Positions 35,876 through 44,037 of a DNA stretch of 64,000 bases are shown here, in pieces (the first letter of the stretch is position 1; each line of letters starts with the position of its first letter). Source of the stretch: UBA3537 sp038138145 (GTDB taxonomy: Bacteria > Bacteroidota > Bacteroidia > Flavobacteriales > Flavobacteriaceae); the NCBI GenBank assembly GCA_038138145.1, contig JAYQDD010000001.1, forward strand, positions 186,001-250,000, written 5' to 3'. The position numbers and the translations under genes are program-made. The notes beneath the pieces were generated by a model, which did no database searches, was not told the origin of the DNA, and saw only the letters and a program-made list of their open reading frames with translations.

Positions 35876-35972
35876 CGACATCGTACTCTATTTTTCCGTA
35901 TTTGTATCCGTTTGCGTCGCAATCTGGGCATTTGTTCTTATCAAACAGTTCAACGATTTAGATAATAAATAG
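35865..35972 (+). CDS. Possible 35-residue single-helix membrane peptide
   Basis: A short frame beginning at TTG 35865 and ending at TAG 35970-35972, overlapping the end of the 61-residue gene by 11 bases. The product would be a single hydrophobic helix (IVLYFSVFVSVCVAIWAFVL) followed by a polar tail (IKQFNDLDNK), a common design for small membrane peptides. The TTG start and small size make it tentative. It might instead be a continuation of the previous gene after a frameshift. No recognised family. Confidence 0.35.
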   Translation: MAANDIVLYFSVFVSVCVAIWAFVLIKQFNDLDNK

Positions 35973-35991
35973 CGTTTAATAAACACTTTTA

Positions 35992-37149
35992 ATGTCAAAA
36001 CAAAAACTAGGTGAACGTACCATATGTACCCATACTGGTGCAGTGGAGGACCCTATCTATCGAGGGGCAGTATCTCCTATATACCTTTCAACATCATACG
36101 ATTTTATAGATCAAGATCCAAAACGCTATCCCCGCTATTTCAACACGCCTAATCAAGAATTTTTAAGCAAAAAAGTTGCCGCGTTGGAAGATGCCGAAGC
36201 TGGAATGCTTTTTTCGTCTGGAATGGCCGCCATATCTGCCGTCATGCTCACCCTACTAAAATCAGGTGACCATGCCGTAATTCAAAACGATATCTATGGG
36301 GGAACACGTAATTTTATTGAAGCACATTTTAAGTCTTATGGCATAGCGTACACCTTCACCAAGGATTTATCCTCCAGTTCATTTGAAGCATGCATAAAAG
36401 AAAATACTAAACTTATTTATGTGGAAACTCCATCGAATCCACTCCTCAAATTAGTTGATTTGTTTGCTGTCGCAAAGCTTGCCAAAATGCACAACATCAC
36501 AACGGCCATAGATAATACGTTTGCAACGCCAATCGTACAAAAACCATTGACGCTTGGAATAGATATTGTGATTCATTCCGCTACAAAATATTTTGGTGGT
36601 CATAGCGATATCTCTGCTGGTGCGATAGCTTCATCGCAAGCAATTATGGATCAAATTTGGGATTTGGCCAAAGATTTTGGTGGTAACCTTAGTGACTATT
36701 CCGTTTGGCTATTGGAACGCAGTATGAAAACATTGGCCATTCGTGTAAAAGCACAACAAAAAAATGCAAAAAAAATTGCTCGTTTTTTACACCAAAACGA
36801 AGCCATAAAGCATGTGTATTACCCGGGTCTTGCTACGCATGAAAATCATCAATTAGCAAAAATCCAAATGAAAGGATTTGGCGCCATGTTGTCTTTTGAA
36901 TTGTCTAATGCATACGATACGGTTTCGTTTTTAAAATCATTGCAATTAATCAAGCCTTCTATGAGTTTGGCTGGTGTTGAAAGTACGATGATTTTACCCG
37001 CCAAAACCTCTCATGCTTTACTTTCTGAAGCAGAGCGTAAGGCGCAAGGCATTTCAAATCAATTGATTCGTTTTTCTGTTGGGATTGAATCTAAAAAAGA
37101 TTTGATTTTTGACATTGAACAAGCATTAGAAAACAGTAAAAATAAGTAG
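35992..37149 (+). CDS. PLP-dependent transsulfuration-family enzyme (cystathionine lyase/synthase type)
   Basis: A 385-residue Cys_Met_Meta_PP enzyme. Features are GERTICTHTGAVEDPIYRGA, SPIYLSTSYDF, the PLP-phosphate region MLFSSGMAAIS, YVETPSNPLLKLVD, and the PLP lysine in SATKYFGGHSDISAG. It is closer to cystathionine gamma-lyase/gamma-synthase or beta-lyase patterns than the enzyme at 20613-21806. It lies 5 bases before bshB1, the bacillithiol deacetylase, so a role in supplying cysteine for the thiol or in sulfur amino-acid metabolism is plausible, but this is inference. The exact reaction is undecided. Confidence 0.85.
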   Translation: MSKQKLGERTICTHTGAVEDPIYRGAVSPIYLSTSYDFIDQDPKRYPRYFNTPNQEFLSKKVAALEDAEAGMLFSSGMAAISAVMLTLLKSGDHAVIQNDIYGGTRNFIEAHFKSYGIAYTFTKDLSSSSFEACIKENTKLIYVETPSNPLLKLVDLFAVAKLAKMHNITTAIDNTFATPIVQKPLTLGIDIVIHSATKYFGGHSDISAGAIASSQAIMDQIWDLAKDFGGNLSDYSVWLLERSMKTLAIRVKAQQKNAKKIARFLHQNEAIKHVYYPGLATHENHQLAKIQMKGFGAMLSFELSNAYDTVSFLKSLQLIKPSMSLAGVESTMILPAKTSHALLSEAERKAQGISNQLIRFSVGIESKKDLIFDIEQALENSKNK

Positions 37150-37154
37150 AGGTT

Positions 37155-37874
37155 ATGAACGTAGATATTCTTGCATTTGGTGCCCATCCGGACGACGTAG
37201 AGTTGAGCTGTGGGGGTACACTACACAAAGCGATTCAAGAGGGCAAAACCGTAGCCATTATAGACCTTACCCGCGGAGAACTTGGAACACGAGGAAGTGC
37301 AGAAATCAGAGCAGAAGAAGCCAATAACGCCTCAAAAATTTTAGGGGTTCATACAAGAGAAAATTTAGAATTTCCAGATGGTTTTGTATTCAATACCAAA
37401 GAAAACCAACTCGAAATCATAAAAAAAATACGTCATTACCAGCCAGAGATTGTCTTTTGCAATGCCGTAAAAGACCGCCATACTGATCATGCCAAATCTT
37501 CTGCTTTGGTACGCGATGCTTGTTTTTTGAGTGGGTTGATGAAAATTGAGACTCACGACAAGACTGGCGAACTCCAAAAGGCTTGGCGACCAAAAGTGGT
37601 CTACAGTTACATTCAATGGAAAAATATCACTCCAGATTTTGTAGTAGATATCAGCTCTTCTATTGAGGCGAAAATGGCTGCGGTTGCGGCGTATAAATCT
37701 CAATTTTTTAATCCAAAAAGCAAAGCACCTGAAACGCCTATTTCGAGCAAAAATTTTATGGAAAGTGTTCGCTACAGAGCAGCAGACCTGGGTCGTTTGG
37801 TGCATACGGCCTATGCCGAGGGCTTTACATCCGATCGTCTTTTGGCTGTTGATTCCATATTTGATTTAAAATAA
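37155..37874 (+). CDS. bshB1: Bacillithiol biosynthesis deacetylase BshB1
   Basis: A 239-residue PIG-L/LmbE-type zinc deacetylase that removes the acetyl group from N-acetylglucosaminyl-malate in bacillithiol synthesis. The zinc motif AFGAHPDDVELSCGGTL is at the N-terminus (His-Pro-Asp-Asp), with the third ligand in RHTDHAKSS. Family hallmarks DLTRGELGTRGSAEIR and PDGFVFNT are present. Bacillithiol is known in Bacteroidota. The gene follows the transsulfuration-type enzyme by 5 bases. bshA and bshC are not in the window. Confidence 0.94.
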   Translation: MNVDILAFGAHPDDVELSCGGTLHKAIQEGKTVAIIDLTRGELGTRGSAEIRAEEANNASKILGVHTRENLEFPDGFVFNTKENQLEIIKKIRHYQPEIVFCNAVKDRHTDHAKSSALVRDACFLSGLMKIETHDKTGELQKAWRPKVVYSYIQWKNITPDFVVDISSSIEAKMAAVAAYKSQFFNPKSKAPETPISSKNFMESVRYRAADLGRLVHTAYAEGFTSDRLLAVDSIFDLK

Positions 37875-37888
37875 ATTAAAAAAAAATC

Positions 37889-37919
37889 TTTGTATAAAAT
37901 CTTAAATGTGATACATTTG
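37889..37919 (+). promoter_or_regulatory. Bacteroidota-type promoter of tRNA-His
   Basis: TTTG at 37889-37892, 19 bases, then TACATTTG at 37912-37919, an exact match to the TTTG-N19-TAnnTTTG consensus. The predicted start is near 37925, about 20 bases before the mature 5-prime end. The leader holds an inverted repeat TGCACA/TGTGCA just before the tRNA. Confidence 0.8.
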
Positions 37920-37944
37920 CATGCACATTTTTTGTGTGCAAAAT

Positions 37945-38022
37945 GGTGGTTGTAGCTCAGTTGGTTAGAGCGCCTGATTGTGGTTCAGGAGGTCGTCGGT
38001 TCGAGACCGATCTTCCACCCCA
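37945..38022 (+). tRNA. tRNA-His (GTG anticodon)
   Basis: The cloverleaf runs from the extra G(-1) at 37945 through acceptor strand 37946-37952, D arm (GCTC/GAGC), anticodon stem CCTGA/TCAGG with anticodon GTG at 37980-37982, T stem GTCGG/CCGAT with loop TTCGAGA, and 3-prime strand 38012-38018 ending with encoded CCA at 38020-38022. The G(-1):C73 pair is the histidyl-tRNA identity element. As I pair it, acceptor positions 5:68 and 6:67 are both U opposite U. The other five acceptor pairs are standard. It is followed by a strong terminator. Confidence 0.93.
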
Positions 38023-38026
38023 AAAT

Positions 38027-38058
38027 AAAAAGCTTCTCTGTTGTAGAGAAGCTTTTTT
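38027..38058. terminator. Bidirectional terminator between tRNA-His and M28 peptidase
   Basis: A stem of at least 12 base pairs (AAAAGCTTCTCT / AGAGAAGCTTTT) with a 5-base loop and T runs on both strands. It can end the tRNA transcript on the plus strand and the M28 peptidase transcript on the minus strand. Confidence 0.88.
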
Positions 38059-38075
38059 GGTTTTATTAATTGTTT

Positions 38076-39590
38076 CTACTTAAAAACCTTATCGACGATA
38101 ATGCGGTCTTTTCTGTTGGCAAGTTCCCAGGCAGTATAAAAAATCAATCGTGCTCTATTTTCCAATAAATCGTATTCAATTTTGTCTGGCGTATCGGTAG
38201 CCTTATGATAATCGGCGTGTGTACCATTGAAATAGAAGATGACAGGAATGTTATTTTTTGCAAAATTGTAGTGGTCAGAACGGTAATAAAAACGATTAGG
38301 ATCATTTTCATCGTTGTACGTGTAGTCCAGTTCTACATTGGTATATTGTTCATTAACTTCCTCAGACAATTCGTGAAGTTCTGTACTCAATTTATCACTT
38401 CCGATAAGATAAATATAATTGCGTCTCCCTTTTTTTCGTTTAGGGTCAGTTCTTCCAATCATGTCAATATTAAGGTTTGCCAACGTGTTTTTCAGAGGAA
38501 CAATAGGGTCAAAATCGGTGTAATATTGAGAACCTAAAAGCCCTTTTTCTTCTGCAGTGACATGCAAAAATACGATTGAACGTTTTGGCCCTTCACCATT
38601 GTCAACGGCAGCTTTGAACGCTTTTGCGATTTCTAGAATAGCTATGGTTCCTGAACCATCGTCGTCGGCGCCATTAAATACCTCTCCATCGTGCATCCCC
38701 ACATGGTCGAGGTGCGCAGAAAGAATAATGTATTCCTCAGGTTTTTCACTACCAGGAATTATAGCCACAACGTTTTCTGAAGAAATGGGCTCAGAAGCGT
38801 TGTTGTAGGAAATAGAAATTGCCTTCTCGAAGGTTCCGTTGGTCTTTTCAATAAGTTGAGCTCCCATATCATCTCCTGCCAAGAAGCCATAAAACGAATC
38901 TGCCTCCACATCGAGTGCTAAATTGCTTTCGCCGCCACGTTTTTCAACGGCTTTATAATAGGATGAATAACGCTTAAACATTGGTTGATCAATTAAAATA
39001 AAAGCTTTTGCGCCCAATTCTTTTGCAAGATTGCGCTTGGAACTTAGTGATTGTCGGCCATTGGACCACTTCGAAATGTCTTTGGTTCCAGAAACAATAT
39101 AATTTCCATTGTCGTCTTTGGGCTCACCAAATACTGCTACAACCACTTTATCTTTAACATCTAAATTTTCGTAGTCATTATAAAGGTCACTTTTTATTCC
39201 ATAACCCACAAAAACAATCTCATCAGCTTCAATAGTTGTTGACACTCCAGATGAAACCGCAATAAAATCATCATAATAATCGTAAGTAGTTCCTTCAATA
39301 GTAATGCTTACGTTTGGTGTTTTCATCAGTTTGAGCGGAACATTTTGAAAATAATCGCCATTGGCCTGTGCTGGAGCAATCCCTAAAGACAGGTATGTAT
39401 TCTTTAGATATTCAACGGCTTTTTTCTCGCCCTCTGTTCCTGCTTCTCTTCCTTGAAATTCATCTGAAGAATAGACATAGAGTTTTTTTTTGAGTTCGTT
39501 GGCGTTGATTTTATCGACGTATTTAGCAGGGTCTTGAGCAAAAATGGTGACTGAAAAGCATACAGCAAACAGTATAAAGTTAAGTTTCAT
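38076..39590 (-). CDS. M28 family metallopeptidase, exported
   Basis: A 504-residue protein with signal peptide (MKLNFILFAVCFSVTIFAQ) and an M28 zinc peptidase domain. Zinc ligands are in LSAHLDHVGM, GADDDGSGT (bridging Asp), TAEEKGLLGS (catalytic Glu-Glu), IDMIGRTDP, and SDHYNF near the C-terminus. A protease-associated (PA) insert precedes the catalytic domain (about 95-240, with IKSDLYNDYENLDVKDKVVV). The likely activity is aminopeptidase in the periplasm or at the surface. It has no T9SS C-terminal domain. It is transcribed alone and divergent from the porin gene. Confidence 0.92.
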   Translation of the reverse strand: MKLNFILFAVCFSVTIFAQDPAKYVDKINANELKKKLYVYSSDEFQGREAGTEGEKKAVEYLKNTYLSLGIAPAQANGDYFQNVPLKLMKTPNVSITIEGTTYDYYDDFIAVSSGVSTTIEADEIVFVGYGIKSDLYNDYENLDVKDKVVVAVFGEPKDDNGNYIVSGTKDISKWSNGRQSLSSKRNLAKELGAKAFILIDQPMFKRYSSYYKAVEKRGGESNLALDVEADSFYGFLAGDDMGAQLIEKTNGTFEKAISISYNNASEPISSENVVAIIPGSEKPEEYIILSAHLDHVGMHDGEVFNGADDDGSGTIAILEIAKAFKAAVDNGEGPKRSIVFLHVTAEEKGLLGSQYYTDFDPIVPLKNTLANLNIDMIGRTDPKRKKGRRNYIYLIGSDKLSTELHELSEEVNEQYTNVELDYTYNDENDPNRFYYRSDHYNFAKNNIPVIFYFNGTHADYHKATDTPDKIEYDLLENRARLIFYTAWELANRKDRIIVDKVFK

Positions 39591-39831
39591 AAGTAAAATA
39601 TTTTTTAATGTGGATATTCCGATTTAGTGCAAATTTCGATTATTTATCCCAATTTTTGGTAAAATTAAGTTAAAAAACATAAAATGAAGGAATTCGGCTC
39701 TACTTCTTAAAAAATCCATAAAGTGCACGATTTTACCGTTGAAATTGAAAAAAAATTGATTTTTATGCCAATGCGTTAATTATTTTGTATAGCTTTGTAC
39801 CATTAATCATAAACAAAAAAATAAATTAATT

Positions 39832-40884
39832 ATGAAAAAATTAATTACTTTAATGTCTCTTGCCGTGGTAGGTTTATCATTTGGACAAGAGGAAGAACAG
39901 GCGCCTAAGTTTAACGTATCAGGTTCAGTAGACGCTTATTTTCACACTAGTTTAAACGGTACCAATGAAGTATCTTTTGCAGATGGCTTAATTGCAGGTG
40001 GATTTACATCTGCTCCTAGCGCCCTTATGGGAAATGACGATCGTGGTTTTTCAGGTGCTAACGCTAATGTTAGACTATCTTACGAAGGTGCGAAAGTAGG
40101 TTTTGTAGCTGATTTAGCTTACGGTCCTAGAGCTAATGCTCAATTCTATGACTTTGATGTAGTAAATGAGGCCTACATGTATTGGAATGCTTCTGAGAAA
40201 GTTACTCTTATGATGGGTCGTTGGAACTCATGGATGGGGTACGAAAATTTTGCTGCTGCAGACAATTTCCACTACAGCTACTCACACCAGTACACATTCG
40301 GTCCTAGAAACATGAACGGTATCGCTGCTCAATTTTCTTTAGGGAATGATTTCAACCTTGGTTTTGGTGTTATGAACCCTGTTGAAACTACTGCTGGGAA
40401 TACTTCTGGTGATTATTCAATCGCTGCTGGTATCAGTAAAGGAGATTTCGGTGCTTCATTCTTAAGCAGTCAAGATGAAACTTTTATTGATTTGAAAGCT
40501 AAATTTGATCTTTCTGATAGTTTCTCAGTTGCTTTAAATGGTAACATTGCTTCATGGGATGATGATGCTATGTTAACTGGGACAAGAGCTGCTTTGGCTG
40601 GTTCTGAAGGCTACATGTCACTTTCAGCTTATTCACAATTCCAAGCTTCAGATGCATTTGCATGGGGTCTTCGTTTTGAGTACTTTAATATTAAGGCATC
40701 AGAAGGAGATGATACTAATGTAATTTCTCCAACGCTAACTGGAAACTACTCTGTTGGAAACTTGACAATCAGACCAGAACTAAGACTAGATTCTGCTAGT
40801 GAAGATATTTTCTGGAACAGTGATGCTGATGATTTACAAGGTGGATTATCAACGTTTACTTTAGCTGCTATTTACAGCTTCTAA
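39832..40884 (+). CDS. Outer-membrane beta-barrel porin (BBP2-like)
   Basis: A 350-residue protein with signal peptide (MKKLITLMSLAVVGLSFG, cleavage before QEEE). The rest shows alternating hydrophobic strands typical of a beta-barrel, with many Gly and Asn. The end FTLAAIYSF is aromatic-terminated, as needed for outer-membrane insertion. The YFHTSLNGTN start and the VTLMMGRWNSWMGYENF segment resemble the OmpL-like beta-barrel porin-2 family. The Ala- and Gly-rich composition and consistent codon use suggest high expression. A TAGCTTTG at 39790-39797 is a candidate -7 element, and two terminators follow. Confidence 0.85.
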   Translation: MKKLITLMSLAVVGLSFGQEEEQAPKFNVSGSVDAYFHTSLNGTNEVSFADGLIAGGFTSAPSALMGNDDRGFSGANANVRLSYEGAKVGFVADLAYGPRANAQFYDFDVVNEAYMYWNASEKVTLMMGRWNSWMGYENFAAADNFHYSYSHQYTFGPRNMNGIAAQFSLGNDFNLGFGVMNPVETTAGNTSGDYSIAAGISKGDFGASFLSSQDETFIDLKAKFDLSDSFSVALNGNIASWDDDAMLTGTRAALAGSEGYMSLSAYSQFQASDAFAWGLRFEYFNIKASEGDDTNVISPTLTGNYSVGNLTIRPELRLDSASEDIFWNSDADDLQGGLSTFTLAAIYSF

Positions 40885-40904
40885 TAAGTATTTAATGATA
40901 TATT

Positions 40905-40936
40905 AAAAAGCGATGCTTCGGCATCGCTTTTTTTTT
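40905..40936 (+). terminator. Terminator after the porin gene
   Basis: Stem GCGATGC / GCATCGC with the stable loop TTCG (40910-40927), followed by nine T. It lies about 25 bases after the stop codon of the porin. Confidence 0.9.
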
Positions 40937-41036
40937 GTTTAATATGTTTATTTAAAAGATTAAACACAATAATTAAAAAGTAATATACTGTAATTATATG
41001 TTGGTTACAACTTTTAATGCTTAGTTCCATAAACTT

Positions 41037-41066
41037 TAAAAAAGGAAGCTTTGGCTTCCTTTTTTT
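41037..41066 (+). terminator. Second hairpin terminator before aroQ
   Basis: Stem GGAAGC / GCTTCC (41044-41059) with loop TTTG, flanked by A and T runs, so it may work in both directions. It is about 100 bases after the first terminator, with no gene between them that I can recognise. Confidence 0.75.
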
Positions 41067-41094
41067 GTTTTTATAACTTTCGTACTTTTACCGT

Positions 41095-41511
41095 ATGAAA
41101 AATATCATCATCATCAATGGGCCCAATCTGAACCTTTTAGGCAAACGTGAACCCGAAATCTATGGCGCACAATCGTTTGAGGATTTTTTTAAAACCCTTA
41201 AAGCAGACTTTCCGCAATTCAAATTGGATTATTTTCAGTCCAATATAGAAGGGGAGCTCATCGACAAACTGCATGACGTTGGCTTTTCTTATGATGGAAT
41301 TATTCTGAATGCCGCTGCCTACACACACACATCCGTAGGCATTGGGGATGCTATAAAAGGGATTTCTACACCGGTTATCGAAGTTCATATTTCGAATACG
41401 TACAACAGAGAAGAATTTCGCCACCACTCGTTTATTTCACCCAACGCTAAAGGGGTTATTTTGGGCTTTGGCTTAAAAAGCTACACTTTAGCGCTTCAAA
41501 GTTTTATTTAA
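41095..41511 (+). CDS. aroQ: 3-dehydroquinate dehydratase, type II
   Basis: A 138-residue type II dehydroquinase of the shikimate pathway. The signature INGPNLNLLGKREPEIYG is at the N-terminus with the catalytic Tyr and Arg nearby. The loop ILNAAAYTHTSVGIGDAI follows, and the catalytic His is in VIEVHISNTYNREEFRHHSF. The enzyme forms a dodecamer. It converges on a dihydrolipoamide dehydrogenase gene, with a terminator between them, and is preceded by a hairpin terminator of the porin region. Confidence 0.96.
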   Translation: MKNIIIINGPNLNLLGKREPEIYGAQSFEDFFKTLKADFPQFKLDYFQSNIEGELIDKLHDVGFSYDGIILNAAAYTHTSVGIGDAIKGISTPVIEVHISNTYNREEFRHHSFISPNAKGVILGFGLKSYTLALQSFI

Positions 41512-41539
41512 AAAAAAAGACGGTCATAGACCGCCTTTT
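41511..41539 (-). terminator. Terminator between aroQ and lpdA copy 2
   Basis: Read on the minus strand the stem is GGCGGTC / GACCGTC (one G-U pair) with loop TAT, then a run of nine T. It suits the minus-strand dehydrogenase gene. On the plus strand it has one mismatch and a four-T tail, so it may serve aroQ more weakly. Confidence 0.8.
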
Positions 41540-41556
41540 GTATGTAGTTCTGTGTT

Positions 41557-42933
41557 TTAAATGTGGATGACTTCGTCATAAGCATCTGCAACAGCTTCCA
41601 TGACCGCTTCACTCATTGTAGGGTGCGGATGCACTGTTTTAAGCACTTCGTGGCCTGTAGTTTCTAATTTACGTCCTAAAACGGCCTCTGCAATCATATC
41701 GGTAACCCCTGCACCAATCATATGGCAACCGAGCCACTCGCCATATTTGGCATCAAAAATCACTTTGACAAAGCCCTCGGTATTGCCGCCAGCGCTCGCT
41801 TTTCCAGAGGCAGAAAAGGGGAATTTACCTACTTTTATATCCAATCCTTGCTCTTTGGCTTGTGCTTCAGTCAGTCCAACACTTGCAATTTCTGGACTAC
41901 AATACGTACAGCCCGGAATATTTCCATAATCCAATGCTTCAATATGGTGTCCCGCAATTTTTTCCACACATAAAATCCCTTCAGCAGAAGCGACGTGGGC
42001 GAGGGCAGGGCCTGGAATTACATCACCAATGGCATAATAACCCGGGATATTAGTTTGATAGAAATCATTGACCAAAATTTTGTCGCGATCCGTTACAATT
42101 CCAACATCTTCCAAACCAATATTTTCTATATTTGTTTTGATCCCAACAGCAGAGAGTACGATATCGGCCTCTAATGTTTCTTCACCTTTTTTGGTTTTAA
42201 CTGTGGCTTTTACGCCTTTTCCTGAGGTATCTACTGCTGTCACCTCTGTAGACGTCATGATGTTGATTCCACTTTTTTTGAAGGAACGTTCCAATTGGTT
42301 AGAAACGTCTTCGTCTTCAACAGGAACGATACGGGGCATATATTCAACGACTGTAACTTCGGTACCCATGGCGTTGTAGAAATACGCAAATTCTACACCA
42401 ATAGCACCAGAACCTACAATGATGAGTTTTCTAGGTTGTTTTTCTAAAGTCATCGCTTGACGGTATCCAATGACTTTTTTGCCATCTTGAGGTAAGCTCG
42501 GAAGTTCACGTGAACGTGCTCCAGTAGCAATAATGATATGATCGGCACTGTATTCTGTACCATCAACGTCTACTTTTTTACCTGGTTTTATTGATCCATA
42601 ACCAGAAATGACGTCAATTTTATTTTTTTTCATTAAAAACTGCACCCCTTTGCTCATGCCCTCAGCTACATTACGGCTTCGGTTGACTACCGCATCAAAG
42701 TCTTTGTCGTATGCTTCGACTTTTAAGCCATAATCCCCTGCATGTTTTAGATATTCAAAAACTTGCGCTGATTTTAAAAGTGCTTTTGTAGGAATACAGC
42801 CCCAGTTGAGGCATACACCCCCAAGACTTTCTTTTTCAATTACAGCAGTTTTTAGTCCTAATTGAGAAGCGCGAATGGCAGTTACATATCCGCCAGGACC
42901 ACTGCCCAAAACAATCACATCATATTTACTCAT
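41557..42933 (-). CDS. lpdA: Dihydrolipoamide dehydrogenase (copy 2)
   Basis: A 458-residue flavoprotein paralogous to the one at 22485-23885. The FAD motif is LGSGPGGYVTAIRASQLG, the redox disulfide is GGVCLNWGCIPTKALL, the NAD motif is GSGAIGVEFAYFY, and the second FAD motif is GYYAIGDVIPG. The C-terminal His-Glu pair is in HPHPTMSEAVMEA. The WG between the redox cysteines' flanks differs from copy 1 (NVG), as in the pyruvate dehydrogenase-type E3 group. A TAAATTTG element at 42966-42973 is a candidate promoter. Which complex each copy serves is not shown. Confidence 0.94.
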   Translation of the reverse strand: MSKYDVIVLGSGPGGYVTAIRASQLGLKTAVIEKESLGGVCLNWGCIPTKALLKSAQVFEYLKHAGDYGLKVEAYDKDFDAVVNRSRNVAEGMSKGVQFLMKKNKIDVISGYGSIKPGKKVDVDGTEYSADHIIIATGARSRELPSLPQDGKKVIGYRQAMTLEKQPRKLIIVGSGAIGVEFAYFYNAMGTEVTVVEYMPRIVPVEDEDVSNQLERSFKKSGINIMTSTEVTAVDTSGKGVKATVKTKKGEETLEADIVLSAVGIKTNIENIGLEDVGIVTDRDKILVNDFYQTNIPGYYAIGDVIPGPALAHVASAEGILCVEKIAGHHIEALDYGNIPGCTYCSPEIASVGLTEAQAKEQGLDIKVGKFPFSASGKASAGGNTEGFVKVIFDAKYGEWLGCHMIGAGVTDMIAEAVLGRKLETTGHEVLKTVHPHPTMSEAVMEAVADAYDEVIHI

Positions 42934-43035
42934 ACCTTAGTATCTTTAGTCGTTGTTAGAAGTTGCAAATTTACAAAACCTAAATCTATAAATAAAGCAG
43001 AAATGAACTAAAGTAGACGGAAGTTTTTAACGCGC

Positions 43036-43431
43036 TTATGATTTTTTAAAATCGATGCTAATGGAGTTTACACAATAGCGAGTTCCCGTTGCCGTTGGCC
43101 CGTCATTAAACACATGGCCTAAGTGACCATCACAAGAAGAACAGACAATTTCAGTGCGCATCATGCCGTGGCTTTTGTCCAAAATATAAGTCACGTTTCC
43201 TTTGATAGACGCGTCAAAACTTGGCCAACCACACCCGGCATCAAACTTGGTATGGCTTTCAAAAAGAGGAGTATCACACCCTGCGCAATGGTAGGTTCCA
43301 TTTTCGAAATGCATGTTGTATGCACCAGTGAACGGTCGTTCTGTGCCTTTTTTGCGGAGTATAGTGTACTGTGCATCAGTCAGCTCTTTTTTCCACTCTT
43401 CTTCGGATTTTTTTAGTTTTTGTTCACTCAT
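43036..43431 (-). CDS. msrB: Peptide-methionine (R)-S-oxide reductase, cytoplasmic
   Basis: A 131-residue MsrB with the zinc pair CAGC (CAGCDTPLF) and CSSC (CSSCDGHLGHVF) and the catalytic Cys in TRYCVNSISIDF. WPSFDASIKGNV is the substrate-binding region. No signal peptide is seen, so it acts in the cytoplasm. It overlaps the upstream secreted paralogue by 8 bases, and both share the leading sequence KKSEEEWKKELTDAQY. It is the second gene of a two-gene operon of MsrB enzymes. Confidence 0.95.
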   Translation of the reverse strand: MSEQKLKKSEEEWKKELTDAQYTILRKKGTERPFTGAYNMHFENGTYHCAGCDTPLFESHTKFDAGCGWPSFDASIKGNVTYILDKSHGMMRTEIVCSSCDGHLGHVFNDGPTATGTRYCVNSISIDFKKS

Positions 43432-43900
43432 TTTTAGGTATAAATATTAGTGCAGCCCCATTGATGCAATGGCGTTTTCCTGTTGTTTTACGAGGGCCAT
43501 CATTAAAAACATGCCCTAAATGTCCGCCACAAGTAGCACAATGCTCCTCAGTACGTGCCATTCCAATATTGTAATCTACAGAAAAAGCAACATTACCTTT
43601 GATTTCACGATCAAAACTTGGCCATCCAGAACCAGAGTTAAACTTATGTTCACTCTTAAAAAGTGGAGTTTCACAACCGGCACAAACATAAGTGCCAGGG
43701 GAGTAGTTTTTGTCTAATGGACTTGAAAAAGCACGTTCTGTGCCTTCTTTTCGTAGTACATAGTATTGTAAATCGGTAAGTTGGGCTTTCCACTCCGCTT
43801 CAGTTTTTTGAATTTTATAGGGTTCTTTTTTTTGTGCCTCTGTTTTGCACGAGATCAATAGAAAAAAACTCAAGGCGAAGATTAAATTTTTAGGATACAT
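43424..43900 (-). CDS. msrB: Peptide-methionine (R)-S-oxide reductase, exported
   Basis: A 158-residue MsrB paralogue with a lipoprotein-type signal (MYPKNLIFALSFFLLISCKT; lipobox LISC). The zinc motifs CAGC and CATC are kept, and the reactive Cys is in GKRHCINGAALIF. Compared with the neighbour, Tyr is replaced by His before the catalytic Cys and Ser-Ile by Gly-Ala after it. It would repair oxidised methionine in envelope proteins. It is the first gene of the pair and is divergent from an M48 lipoprotein gene, with a 16-base palindrome between them (43955-43970). Confidence 0.93.
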   Translation of the reverse strand: MYPKNLIFALSFFLLISCKTEAQKKEPYKIQKTEAEWKAQLTDLQYYVLRKEGTERAFSSPLDKNYSPGTYVCAGCETPLFKSEHKFNSGSGWPSFDREIKGNVAFSVDYNIGMARTEEHCATCGGHLGHVFNDGPRKTTGKRHCINGAALIFIPKNE

Positions 43901-43954
43901 GGGTGTGTTTTATTTGGTTAAAATTAATTATTTTTAAGGGGAGATTATATTTTT

Positions 43955-43970
43955 TCACAAAACTTTGTGA
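43955..43970. promoter_or_regulatory. Palindrome between divergent msrB and M48 genes
   Basis: TCACAAAACTTTGTGA is two 7-base arms (TCACAAA/TTTGTGA) around a 2-base centre. The spacer is too short for an RNA hairpin, so an operator for a dimeric regulator is the better reading. It is about 55 bases before the msrB start and 70 before the M48 start. Confidence 0.35.
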
Positions 43971-44037
43971 CTTTTTACTGTTTTTGGTGTCTAACACTAT
44001 GGAATGCTTTTTGTTTATAAATTCAAAACCTATTATT

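Noticed and set aside
42934..43035. Full promoter consensus for lpdA copy 2
   Set aside because: The -7 element TAAATTTG matches, but the -33 region at the right spacing reads TTTA rather than TTTG, so it was mentioned only as a candidate in the gene entry.
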